Origin: Oscillibacter sp.
Lineage (GTDB): Bacteria; Bacillota; Clostridia; Oscillospirales; Oscillospiraceae
Assembly: GCA_022791875.1 (NCBI GenBank)
Contig: JAAVZX010000024.1
Span: 1 to 64,000, forward strand
Length of the DNA: 64,000 nt
Direction: 5' to 3'
The notes under the pieces are model-generated. The model worked only from the letters and a program-made list of their open reading frames with translations, had not been told where the DNA came from and did no database searches. This document shows, piece by piece, positions 33,651-41,860 of this stretch. The first letter of the stretch is position 1, and each line of letters opens with the position of its first letter. Made by a program: the position numbers and the translations under genes.

Positions 33651-34349
33651 TCATTTGCCGAGGTAGGCGGCTTTTACTTCGGGGTTTACGAGGAGCTCGT
33701 GGCCGGTGCCGGTTAGGGTGATGTGGCCGGTTTCGAGGACGTAGCCGATGTCGGCGATTTTTAGGGCCATGTTGGCGTTTTGCTCGATGAGTAGGACGGT
33801 TACACCCTGGTTGCGGATCTCCTTGATGATTTCAAATATGTCCTTGATGACCAGGGGGGCGAGGCCCAGGGAGGGTTCGTCCATCATGATCAGCTTGGGG
33901 CGGCTGATGAGGGCGCGGGCGACGGCCAACATCTGCTGTTCGCCGCCGGAGAGGGTGCCGGCGGTCTGCCAGCTGCGCTCTTTCAGGCGGGGGAAGAGGC
34001 CGTAGACCCAATCCACGTCCTTCGTCCAGTCGTCCTTGCGGAGATAGGCGCCGATGCGGATGTTTTCATATACGGTCAGGTTCGGGAAGACGCGGCGTCC
34101 CTCGGGGACGAGGGTGATGCCCCGTTTCACGATCTGGGCGGAGTCCTTGCCGGTGATGTCCTCGCCCAGGAAGGAGATGGAGCCGCCGCCGGGCTTCACC
34201 AGTCCGGAAATGGTGCGCAGGGTCGTGCTCTTGCCCGCGCCGTTGGCGCCGATCAGTGTGACAATCTTGCCCTCGGGCACCTCGAAGGAGATGCCCTGCA
34301 CGGCCTTGATGCCGCCATAGCTGACGGAGAGCTGATCTACTTTAAGCAT
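33651..34349 (-). CDS. livF: Branched-chain amino-acid ABC ATPase LivF (liv2)
   Basis: 232 residues from ATG 34349. Walker A GANGAGKST, signature LSGGEQQML, Walker B IMMDEPSLGLAP and H-loop IEQNANMAL are intact; VPEGRRVFPNLT is LivF-typical. The start overlaps the livG2 end by 8 bases, indicating coupling. It differs widely from the liv1 LivF, so the two operons are not a recent duplication. Last gene of liv2. Confidence 0.95.
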   Translation of the reverse strand: MLKVDQLSVSYGGIKAVQGISFEVPEGKIVTLIGANGAGKSTTLRTISGLVKPGGGSISFLGEDITGKDSAQIVKRGITLVPEGRRVFPNLTVYENIRIGAYLRKDDWTKDVDWVYGLFPRLKERSWQTAGTLSGGEQQMLAVARALISRPKLIMMDEPSLGLAPLVIKDIFEIIKEIRNQGVTVLLIEQNANMALKIADIGYVLETGHITLTGTGHELLVNPEVKAAYLGK

Positions 34350-35130
34350 CCTCGTCCACCCCCAAATAGGCGTCAATGACGCGCTGGTCGTTCTGGATCT
34401 CGGCGGGCACGCCGTCGGCGATAGTCTTGCCGAACTCCAGGACGTAAATCCGGTCGGAAATGTCCATGATAATCTGCATATGGTGCTCGATGAGCAGGAT
34501 GGTGAGCTGGAACTCGTCCCGGATCTCCCGGACGAAGTGGGTGAGCTCCAGGGTCTCGGTGGGGTTCATGCCCGCGGCGGGCTCGTCGAGGAGCAGCAGC
34601 TTCGGATTGGTTGCCAGGGCGCGGGCAATCTCCAGGCGGCGCTGGAGGCCGTAGGGCAGGGAGGTGGCCAGGTCGTTGCAGTTGTCCGCCAGACCCACCC
34701 GCTCCAGGAGCTGCATGGCCTTCTCCCGCATGGCCTTTTCCTCTTTATGGTAGTTGGGCCAGTAGAAAATCGCGCCCGGCATAGAGCTCTTGACGTGCAG
34801 GTGCTGCGCGATCAGCACGTTGTCCAGCACGGTCTGCTTGGAGAACAGCCGGATATTCTGGAAGGTCCGGGCCACGCCCATGGACACGATCCGGTCCGGG
34901 CGCATTCCCGTAATATCGACCTCCTGGGTCTGGTTCACAGGCTCCAGGAAAATCTTACCCTCCGTAGGCGTATAAACGCCGGTGATCTGGTTGAAAGCGG
35001 TGGTCTTCCCCGCGCCGTTGGGCCCGATGATGGCGACGATCTCGCCCTTTTCCACGTGGAGGTTGAAATCGTCCACCGCGGTGACGCCGCCGAAGCGCAT
35101 CGTCATATGTTCCGTTCTCAGTACGCTCAT
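34342..35130 (-). CDS. livG: Branched-chain amino-acid ABC ATPase LivG (liv2)
   Basis: 262 residues. Walker A GPNGAGKTT, ARTFQNIRLF, signature LPYGLQRR, Walker B LLLLDEPAAGM and H-loop IEHHMQ are present. It lacks the 25-residue N-terminal extension of the liv1 paralogue. The start overlaps the livM2 stop by four bases. Confidence 0.95.
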   Translation of the reverse strand: MSVLRTEHMTMRFGGVTAVDDFNLHVEKGEIVAIIGPNGAGKTTAFNQITGVYTPTEGKIFLEPVNQTQEVDITGMRPDRIVSMGVARTFQNIRLFSKQTVLDNVLIAQHLHVKSSMPGAIFYWPNYHKEEKAMREKAMQLLERVGLADNCNDLATSLPYGLQRRLEIARALATNPKLLLLDEPAAGMNPTETLELTHFVREIRDEFQLTILLIEHHMQIIMDISDRIYVLEFGKTIADGVPAEIQNDQRVIDAYLGVDEDA

Positions 35131-36257
35131 TTTCCAGCCCCCGCCTTCCCGCTCTTAGTGAAGCGCGCCGCAATCTTTCTGGGGAATCCGAACAGGCGGT
35201 CCCAGCTGAATTCCTTCCCGCCGGAGAGGCCCTTGTGGTAGAACAGGACCACGATCATCAGCATGACGGAGAACATGACCATCCGGAGGCCCGCAATGGC
35301 GGGGACCTGGATGAAGCCGATGGCGAAGCCGCTGTCCATGAAGCGGAGGGCCTCCTTGGCGATGACGAAGATGAAGCCGCCGAGGATCGCGCCCGTCATG
35401 GTGCCCGTGCCGCCCAGGACCATGATCAGCAGGATGTCGTAGCTCATCATGTGGCGGAACAGCACCGGTGTAACGGCCCCCAGGACGCTGGCCATCAGCC
35501 CGCCGCCGATGCCCGCGATCACCGCGGAGGACACGAAGGCCATCATCTTGTGCTTGAAGATGGACACGCCCATGGCCTCCGCGGCCACCTCGTCGTCCCG
35601 GATTGCCAGGAAGGCGCGGCCGTAGCTGCTGCGGAACAGCCGGGTCATGAACAGGACCACCAGGGCCAGGGCCCCGAAGCACCACCAGAGGTTGGCGGTG
35701 GGGTTGATGTTTTTCAGGCCCGTGGCGCCGTTGCTGATGCTCTGGGCGTTGTTGAGGAGGATGCGGATGATCTCGGAGAAGCCCAGAGTCGCGATGCTCA
35801 GGTAATCGCCCTTCAAACGCAGGACCGGGATGCCGATCAGCAGCGCCACCAGGCCCGCCAGGATGCCGCCCAGGATCAAGGCCGCGCCGTAAGGCAGATG
35901 GATGCTGGCCAGCCACGAGGCCATGGGCTTGAGGTAGTAGACCGATTCCCGGTTCGCGTCCGACATGGAGAGGATGGCGGTGACGTAGGCCCCCAGGGCC
36001 ATGAAGCCCGCGGAGCCCAGGGAGAACTGGCCCGTGTAGCCCTGGATCAGGTTCAGGGACAGGGCGCAGATGGAGTACACGGCGCACAGGCGCAGGATGC
36101 GCACGCCGTACGCGTCCAGAAGGGAGCCGCTCTGGGCCATGTAGAGGAACGCGGCGACGGCGATTAAGGCGACGCAGGTGAGGGCCGCGTTCCGGCGCTG
36201 CTTCGCGCTCATCATGCCGACAAGGCCGGAATAGGAGCTTCCGTTATTTTTACTCAT
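35127..36257 (-). CDS. livM: Branched-chain amino-acid ABC permease LivM (liv2)
   Basis: 376 residues from ATG 36257 with GGAGGG upstream. About ten membrane helices; signatures LNLIQGYTGQFSLGSAGFMALGA (core GQFSLGSAGF) and the loop GRAFLAIRDDEVAAEAMGV. A polar tail with DRLFGFPRK and GKAGAGK follows the last helix. It begins 16 bases after the livH2 stop. Confidence 0.95.
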   Translation of the reverse strand: MSKNNGSSYSGLVGMMSAKQRRNAALTCVALIAVAAFLYMAQSGSLLDAYGVRILRLCAVYSICALSLNLIQGYTGQFSLGSAGFMALGAYVTAILSMSDANRESVYYLKPMASWLASIHLPYGAALILGGILAGLVALLIGIPVLRLKGDYLSIATLGFSEIIRILLNNAQSISNGATGLKNINPTANLWWCFGALALVVLFMTRLFRSSYGRAFLAIRDDEVAAEAMGVSIFKHKMMAFVSSAVIAGIGGGLMASVLGAVTPVLFRHMMSYDILLIMVLGGTGTMTGAILGGFIFVIAKEALRFMDSGFAIGFIQVPAIAGLRMVMFSVMLMIVVLFYHKGLSGGKEFSWDRLFGFPRKIAARFTKSGKAGAGK

Positions 36258-36273
36258 AGTCTTTCCCTCCTTC

Positions 36274-37161
36274 TTACGCCTTGTCCGACAGCTCTTCGCC
36301 AAACAGGCCCGTAGGCTTGATGCACAGGATCAGAATCAGCGCGATGAACGCGAACACGTCCCGGTAGCCAGACGCGCCGGGGAACAGGTAGACGATCATG
36401 ATCTCCATGACGCCCAGGATCAGTCCGCCGACGATGGCGCCCTTGATGCTTCCGATGCCGCCGATGACCGCGGCGATGAAGCATTTCAGGCCGGGCATAG
36501 CGCCCACCAGAGGCGTAATCTGGGGATAGCGCAGGCCCCACATGAAGCCGCCCACAGCGGCCAGGCCGGAGCCGATGGCGAAGGTGATGCTGATGGTCAG
36601 GTTGATGTTCACGCCCATGAGCTTGGAAGTCTCGAAGTCCCGAGAGACGGCCCGCATGGCGATGCCGACTTTGGTCTTGTTGACGATGTACAGAAGGGCC
36701 CCCACCAGCACCACCATGGCGATGATCACGAAGAACACCAGCCGCTGCACCCGCAGCCCGGCGATGGTGACGATTTCCTGCAAATACTCAACGGTGGGGA
36801 AGGACTTCGCCACCGCGCCGAAGAGCACGATGCCCAGGTTTTCCAGCAGGTAGGACGAGCCGACGGCGGAGATGAGCACCGACGTCCGGGGAGCGGTCCG
36901 CAGGGGGCGGTACGCCACCCGCTCCAGACACACGCCCAGAAGGGCCGTGCCCGCGATTGCGAGCAGCAGGGACAGATACCAGGGGAGATAGAAGAGGCTC
37001 ATGGAGTAGAACGCGAAATACATCGACATCATGAAGATGTCGCAGTGCGCGAAGTTAATCAGGAGCAAAATGCCGTACACCATGGTGTATCCAATGGCCA
37101 CCAGGCCGAAGAGACACCCCAGGGTCAGGCCGTTGATCAGCTGCTGTACCAGAGTTAACAT
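36274..37161 (-). CDS. livH: Branched-chain amino-acid ABC permease LivH (liv2)
   Basis: 295 residues, about eight membrane helices, with GLTLGCLFGLVAIGYTMVYG and LINFAHCDIFM; the usual FAHG is FAHC here. The cytoplasmic loop MRAVSRDFETSKLMGVN contacts LivG/F. Separated from the receptor gene livK2 by about 330 bases with a repeat and a hairpin, which may lower its expression relative to the receptor. Confidence 0.95.
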   Translation of the reverse strand: MLTLVQQLINGLTLGCLFGLVAIGYTMVYGILLLINFAHCDIFMMSMYFAFYSMSLFYLPWYLSLLLAIAGTALLGVCLERVAYRPLRTAPRTSVLISAVGSSYLLENLGIVLFGAVAKSFPTVEYLQEIVTIAGLRVQRLVFFVIIAMVVLVGALLYIVNKTKVGIAMRAVSRDFETSKLMGVNINLTISITFAIGSGLAAVGGFMWGLRYPQITPLVGAMPGLKCFIAAVIGGIGSIKGAIVGGLILGVMEIMIVYLFPGASGYRDVFAFIALILILCIKPTGLFGEELSDKA

Positions 37162-37192
37162 TGGCCTTACCTCATTTGAAACGATTTTTGTG

Positions 37193-37300
37193 CCTCCGGC
37201 GGGCGGGGGACGGAGGACGGGGGGCCTCCGGCGGCCAGAGGGCTCTGCCCTCTGGACTCCCGCCAGGGGAAACGGTTTCCCCTGGACCCCGCCAGATCAC
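37193..37300 (+). repeat. Family A repeat, copy 4 (variant hairpin 2)
   Basis: GGCCTCCGGCGG module, hairpin 1 CCAGAGGGC / GCCCTCTGG (CTCT loop variant), and a replaced hairpin 2 CCAGGGGAAAC / GTTTCCCCTGG, ending CCCCGCCAGATCA. It lies in the livK2-livH2 spacer, opposite in orientation to transcription. Confidence 0.85.
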
Positions 37301-37421
37301 CCTTGCTTTGGGTACTTGCGGTTTTTTGATGGTTTCCCTCTCGCGGTTTGGAATAGGGCGGGGACGGAGATTCTGCCTCCGGTCCCTGCCTCATGATCCA
37401 TTCTCAGGCATACTTAGTAGC

Positions 37422-37453
37422 ATGGAGGTGGCGGATCGCTCCACCACCTCCAT
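37422..37453 (-). other. Stable hairpin in livK2-livH2 spacer
   Basis: Perfect 10-base stem ATGGAGGTGG / CCACCTCCAT, 40 bases after the livK2 stop, with no T-run on either strand. It looks like a 3'-end stabilising or processing stem-loop for the receptor mRNA rather than a full terminator. Confidence 0.55.
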
Positions 37454-37492
37454 TTCATCATGCCTTATGCGGTTTTACGCGGGACTCAGGGC

Positions 37493-38704
37493 TTAGTTGG
37501 ACAGGGCCGCGATGCCGCCGAAGGTGAACTGGCCGTCCTTGGCGCTCTTCAGATAGGCAATGTCCTTGATGGCGTCGCCGTTGTCGTCAAACTCAATGTG
37601 GCCGGTGACGCAGTCGCGGGAGGTCTTGTAGAGCTGGTCCCGGAGGGTCTCGCCGTCGGTGGAGTTGCAGGCTTCAATGGCGTCCAGAAGAACCATGTAG
37701 GCGTCGTAGCTGACGGCGGTGTAGGAGCTCCGGGGCTTGCCGCCGTAAACGGAGTCGTAGTCTTTCAGGTACTGCTCGGACTCGGGGGTGGGGTCGGCGT
37801 CGGCGTCGAAGAAGGTGACGAAGGCGCAGTCGTCCACGGCGGAGCCGCCGATGTCCAGGAAGGTCTCAGTCTCCCAGCCGTCGGTGCCCAGGAAGGTGAG
37901 GTCCAGACCCTGCTGCTCGGCCTGCACCTGCATCAGAGCGCCCTCGGTGTACTGGGAGCCGGAGAAGACCACGTCGGGATTCGCGGCCGCGATGGTGGTC
38001 AGAGCGGCGGAGAAGTCCTGGTCGCCGGTGTTGAAGTACAGCTCTTCCACGATGTTCTCCTCGCCGAAGTTGGCCTTGAAGTATTCCGCCAGGCCGATGC
38101 AGTAGGCGTCGGTGATGTCGCAGAGGATGGCGGCGGTCTTCGCGCCCAGGGTGTCTTTAGCGTAAGTAGCGAGGATGGAGCCCTGGCCGGGGTCCGTGTA
38201 GCAGAGACGGAAGTAGTAGGTGTTGTCCTGGGTGACCAGGGGGTTGGTGCAGGTGGTGCCGACGATGGGCATTTTGGCCTCCTCGAAGGTGGGGGCGGCG
38301 GCGATGCACAGGCCGGAGCCGGTGCCGCCCATGGCGGCGACGCAGCCGGAGGAAACCAGGCTGGCAGCGGCGGTGACGGCCTCAACGGTGTCGGTCTTGT
38401 TGTCGGCCACAACCAGCTCGACGGGGTGCTCCGTGCCGTCGATGGTGACGGTGGGGCGGATGGTGTTGGCCAGGCGGAAGCCCTCCAGCTCCAGCTCGCC
38501 GGCAGCGGCGTTGCCGCCGGTCATGGCTTCAAAGACGCCGATCTTGATGGTGTCGCCGGTGGCGCCGCTGTCGCCGCCGCCGGAGGCCCCGCCGGAGGAC
38601 GCTCCGCCGCCGGACGAAGAGCCGCCGGAGCCGCTTCCGCCGCCGCAGGCGGCCAGGGACAGGACCATCACAAGAGACAGCACTGTGCAGAGAAACTTTT
38701 TCAT
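37493..38704 (-). CDS. livK: Branched-chain amino-acid ABC substrate-binding lipoprotein (liv2)
   Basis: 403 residues from ATG 38704 (GGGAGGTAAGAAC upstream). Lipobox LSLAAC, then a Gly/Ser linker of about 30 residues and a Peripla_BP_6 domain starting IKIGVFEAMTGGNAAAG; GTGSGLCIAAAPTFEEA and the late DYDSVYGGKP region fit amino-acid receptors. First gene of liv2. Comparison with the liv1 receptor shows low similarity outside the fold, so ligand preferences may differ. Confidence 0.93.
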   Translation of the reverse strand: MKKFLCTVLSLVMVLSLAACGGGSGSGGSSSGGGASSGGASGGGDSGATGDTIKIGVFEAMTGGNAAAGELELEGFRLANTIRPTVTIDGTEHPVELVVADNKTDTVEAVTAAASLVSSGCVAAMGGTGSGLCIAAAPTFEEAKMPIVGTTCTNPLVTQDNTYYFRLCYTDPGQGSILATYAKDTLGAKTAAILCDITDAYCIGLAEYFKANFGEENIVEELYFNTGDQDFSAALTTIAAANPDVVFSGSQYTEGALMQVQAEQQGLDLTFLGTDGWETETFLDIGGSAVDDCAFVTFFDADADPTPESEQYLKDYDSVYGGKPRSSYTAVSYDAYMVLLDAIEACNSTDGETLRDQLYKTSRDCVTGHIEFDDNGDAIKDIAYLKSAKDGQFTFGGIAALSN

Positions 38705-38944
38705 GTTCTTACCTCCCAAACTTTTTTTGGTCACTTCTTGCTGGGTAATGTCTCCAATATACAGGAAAAAGGAAAGTTTTGCAAGTATAAAGTACAAAAA
38801 ATTAATCAACGACAGTTGCACAAAATTGTACGCACGCGCAATTGTCCACATGTAACGGACAATCAAAGCTGCTATGTTTTCGACAAAGGGACAACAAAAA
38901 TTGTATACATTTTTCGGCGTTTTTCATAAGAGACGCCTGTGCAA

Positions 38945-38984
38945 TTTCGATATGCAGAATATACAGTTTTCGATATGCGAAAAC
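38945..38984 (+). promoter_or_regulatory. Direct and inverted repeats upstream of thrH
   Basis: TTTCGATATGC occurs at 38945-38955 and 38968-38978, 23 bases apart, and the second lies within the inverted repeat GTTTTCG-ATATG-CGAAAAC (38966-38984). They lie about 30 bases ahead of the thrH promoter and also within reach of the divergent livK2 upstream region, so either gene could be controlled. The remainder of 38705-39083 is AT-rich without further recognisable signals. Confidence 0.45.
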
Positions 38985-39008
38985 AGGGGGATGCGGACGA
39001 AATAATCA

Positions 39009-39037
39009 GTGACAAAAAAAGCGGGGTCTGGTACAAT
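39009..39037 (+). promoter_or_regulatory. Promoter for thrH
   Basis: GTGACA, 17 bases, TACAAT, about 46 bases upstream of the thrH start. Confidence 0.65.
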
Positions 39038-39083
39038 GGGGGTACGCGGACGCGGAAAATCAGGAAAGGAGCATATTTTACCT

Positions 39084-39683
39084 ATGAATATTGTCTGTTT
39101 GGATATGGAAGGGGTTCTGGTGCCGGAGATCTGGATTGCGTTTTCGGAGGCCAGCGGAATCCCGGAGCTGCGGAGGACCACCCGGGACGAGCCGGACTAC
39201 GACAAGCTGATGCGCTGGCGTCTGGGCATTCTGAAAGAGCACGGCCTTGGCCTGCGCGAGATTCAGGCGACCATCGCGAAAATCGACCCCCTGCCGGGTG
39301 CGAAAGCGTTCCTGGACGAGCTGCGGACCCTGACCCAGGTGCTGATCCTCAGCGACACCTTCGAGGAATTCGCGAAGCCCCTGATGCAGAAGCTGGACTG
39401 GCCCGCGATTTTCTGCAACTCCCTGGAGGTGGCGGAGAGCGGCGAGATCACCGGCTATAAGATGCGCTGCCAGCAGTCGAAGCTGACGACGGTGAAAGCG
39501 CTGCAATCCATAGGCTATGAGACGATCGCGGCTGGGGACAGCTTCAACGACCTGGGCATGATCCAGGCCAGCAAAGCGGGCTTCCTCTTCAAGAGCACGG
39601 AGGCCATCAAAGCGGCGCACCCGGAATTGCCAGCGTATGAGGAATTTGGGGACCTGCTGACCGCCATCAAAGGCACGCTGTAA
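39084..39683 (+). CDS. thrH: ThrH: phosphoserine phosphatase / phosphoserine:homoserine phosphotransferase
   Basis: 199 residues from ATG 39084. The HAD motif I is DMEGVLVPEIW with nucleophile Asp7 and Glu9, the unusual DxE form that defines ThrH rather than SerB; motif II is ILSDTF and motif IV AAGDSFNDLGM. ThrH dephosphorylates phosphoserine and can pass the phosphate to homoserine, linking serine and threonine synthesis. The DUF1015 gene follows on the same strand after a hairpin repeat, a neighbour seen with serine genes in Clostridia. AAAGGAG is a little far (about 13 bases) from the ATG. Confidence 0.9.
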   Translation: MNIVCLDMEGVLVPEIWIAFSEASGIPELRRTTRDEPDYDKLMRWRLGILKEHGLGLREIQATIAKIDPLPGAKAFLDELRTLTQVLILSDTFEEFAKPLMQKLDWPAIFCNSLEVAESGEITGYKMRCQQSKLTTVKALQSIGYETIAAGDSFNDLGMIQASKAGFLFKSTEAIKAAHPELPAYEEFGDLLTAIKGTL

Positions 39684-39711
39684 CCCCCCGCAAAACGCAA
39701 AAAATAACCCC

Positions 39712-39803
39712 GCGGGAAAACGCCCGTTTTCCCGCAGATAAAGTTTAGGGTCCAGCCCTTTTCAAAGGGCTGGCGGGGTCCAGGGGCAGAGCCCCTGGGG
39801 ACC
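39712..39803. repeat. Hairpin repeat related to families A and B
   Basis: Perfect hairpin GCGGGAAAAC / GTTTTCCCGC, then AGATAAAGTTTAGGGTCC, then CCAGCCC / GGGCTGG and CCAGGGGC / GCCCCTGG hairpins. The plan (variable hairpin, AGWTAAAG, paired modules) mirrors family B and A copies. It lies between thrH and the DUF1015 gene. Confidence 0.65.
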
Positions 39804-39823
39804 GAAGTGAAAGGAGCAGCCAC

Positions 39824-41098
39824 ATGAACACGGTATTTACCCCGGCGGACATTCTGCTGCCGGGACCAGAGATTGACATGACGAAGTGGGCGGTAGTGGC
39901 GTGCGATCAGTTCACGTCGCAGCCCGAATATTGGAAAGCGGTGGAGGCGCATGTTGGAAATGCGCCGTCGGCTTTGCGGCTGATTCTGCCGGAGGCGGAG
40001 TTGGGGGCGGAGGGCGTGGAGGCGCGGATCGCGGGGATCAATGCGGCAATGCGGGAGTATCTTCGTTCCGGAGTGCTTCGGGCGTTTCCGAATTCTCTGT
40101 TTTACATCGAACGAACCCAGTCTAATGGGCGGGTCCGGCGCGGGCTGATTGGGCGGGTGGATCTGGAGCAGTACGACTTCACGCCCGGGTCCGGGGCCCT
40201 GGTGCGGGCTACGGAGGGGACGGTGCTGGAGCGGATTCCGCCCCGCGTGCGGGTGCGGCGGGACGCGCCGCTGGAGCTGCCCCACGTGATGCTGCTGATC
40301 GACGACCCGGAGGGGACGGTCATCGAGCCCCTTGCGGCGGAGCGGGAGGCCATGACGCCGCTGTACGGCTTTGATTTGCAGGCCGGCGGCGGGCACCTGA
40401 ACGGGTGGCGGCTGACGGAGGACCAGATGGAGCGCGTGTCCCGGGGGTTGGAGGCGCTCTGCGCTCCCGAGGCCCAGGCGCGGCGGTACGGCGTCCACGG
40501 CGCTTCGCCGATGCTGTTCGCCGTGGGCGACGGAAACCACTCCCTGGCGGCCGCGAAAGCCTGCTGGGAGGAAGTCAAGAAGACGCTGCCGGAGGCGGAG
40601 TGGGCCGGGTGTCCGGCGCGCTACGCGCTGGCGGAAGTGGTGAACAACCACGACCCGGCTTTGGAATTCGAGCCGATCCACCGCTGCCTCTCCGGCGTGG
40701 AGCCGGAGGCGGTTCTGGAAGCCCTGCGCCGCTTCTACCCCGCCTGCATTGAGGGTCGGGGCGAGGGCCACGTGCTCTCCTACGTCTACCAGAACGGCGC
40801 GGGGGCGCTGACGGTGCCGGAGCCAAAGGCTCAGCTGGCCGTGGGGACCTTGCAGGCGTTCATCGACGCTTACCTGGCGGAGCATCCCGGGTCGGTAGAC
40901 TACATCCACGGGGACGAAACCGCCGCTGCCCTGGGACAGCGGGAGGGGTGCCTCGCGTTCCTCCTGCCCGCCATGGGGAAGGAAGAGCTGTTCCGAACCG
41001 TCATGGCCGACGGCGTGCTGCCGCGGAAGACCTTCTCCATGGGGAACGCGGAGGATAAGCGGTACTACGTGGAGGCGCGGAAAATTGACAATGGATAA
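39824..41098 (+). CDS. DUF1015 family protein
   Basis: 424 residues. ATG 39824 follows AAAGGAGCAGCCAC. DUF1015 hallmarks: opening FTPADILLP and WAVVACDQFTSQPEYW, then FAVGDGNHSLAAAKACWEE with Asp236, Gly237, Asn238 and His239. This DGNH segment resembles the DGHHR-type motif of the ParB/sulfiredoxin fold, which includes serine kinases; that link plus ThrH next door suggests serine or phosphoserine metabolism, but this is inference. The last codons and 3' flank are built of a GATAATGGATAATT tandem repeat, so the C-terminus IDNG is probably repeat-derived. Confidence 0.85.
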   Translation: MNTVFTPADILLPGPEIDMTKWAVVACDQFTSQPEYWKAVEAHVGNAPSALRLILPEAELGAEGVEARIAGINAAMREYLRSGVLRAFPNSLFYIERTQSNGRVRRGLIGRVDLEQYDFTPGSGALVRATEGTVLERIPPRVRVRRDAPLELPHVMLLIDDPEGTVIEPLAAEREAMTPLYGFDLQAGGGHLNGWRLTEDQMERVSRGLEALCAPEAQARRYGVHGASPMLFAVGDGNHSLAAAKACWEEVKKTLPEAEWAGCPARYALAEVVNNHDPALEFEPIHRCLSGVEPEAVLEALRRFYPACIEGRGEGHVLSYVYQNGAGALTVPEPKAQLAVGTLQAFIDAYLAEHPGSVDYIHGDETAAALGQREGCLAFLLPAMGKEELFRTVMADGVLPRKTFSMGNAEDKRYYVEARKIDNG

Positions 41099-41166
41099 TT
41101 GATAATGGATAATGTTGGAGGACGGGACCCTGGAGCGGATTTCAGGGTTCCGTCCTTTTTGCGGGC

Positions 41167-41823
41167 TTATGTGGGCCAGGTTACGGATACTGCGCCGCAT
41201 AATTTGTTTCCGCTGCCCCCGACACAGCGGACGTCTACAGTCAGAAAGGCAGGAAGTTTTTCCGGGACCTTCCAGGTGAAGAGAATCGGGCCGGTTTCAC
41301 CCTCTTTGATGGTGCGGCGGGCCAGGGGGATGGACGCGGAGGTATCGCTGAAGAAGTCCATGTCGAGAGCGGCGCTGGCGGGAAGAAAACTCGGGTTTCC
41401 TTTGGTATCGACGGTTATGGCGACGATTATTTTTTGGCCGGGCGTCAGATGATACCAGCCGTATTCCTTGGGCAGAAGCACCCCGGTTTCGTCAAAGGCA
41501 TAGACGTCGAGCGTAGGATAGCGCTCCGGCGGGGGCCAGGTGAGAAAGGCGTACAGAAGGACCGGCAGGCAGGCTATGACGATCAGCACCAGCGAGCAGG
41601 TTTTCCATGGGTTCCGCGGCTCCGGCGGGACGGGCGGAGTGTCCGGAATGAAGGCTGCGCCCAGAACTGCGCTGAGGGCTTGCAGGTTTTCCGGTGTGGG
41701 CGCGGATGCGCCCCGCTCCCATTTCGATATGGCCTGACGGCTGAGGTTCAGCTTTTCCGCCAGAGCTTCCTGGCTGAGATTGTGGGCCTCGCGGGCCTGA
41801 CGGAGCTGTTCGGACAGGGGCAT
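41167..41823 (-). CDS. XRE-family regulator with single membrane helix (paralogue 1)
   Basis: 218 residues: helix-turn-helix domain at 5-60 (LRQAREAHNLSQEALAEKLN, then LSRQAISKWERG), Pro-rich linker, one transmembrane helix about 75-92 (CSLVLIVIACLPVLLYAFL), and an extracytoplasmic beta-rich domain of about 120 residues. The layout suggests a membrane-bound repressor sensing something outside, or transcription control by a tethered HTH. It is a close copy of the next gene upstream (37 bases away); the HTH is almost identical while the outer domains have diverged. Confidence 0.88.
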   Translation of the reverse strand: MPLSEQLRQAREAHNLSQEALAEKLNLSRQAISKWERGASAPTPENLQALSAVLGAAFIPDTPPVPPEPRNPWKTCSLVLIVIACLPVLLYAFLTWPPPERYPTLDVYAFDETGVLLPKEYGWYHLTPGQKIIVAITVDTKGNPSFLPASAALDMDFFSDTSASIPLARRTIKEGETGPILFTWKVPEKLPAFLTVDVRCVGGSGNKLCGAVSVTWPT

Positions 41824-41860
41824 TTTTACGGCCTCCTTTGTGTTGGAGTGGATGCGCCGC

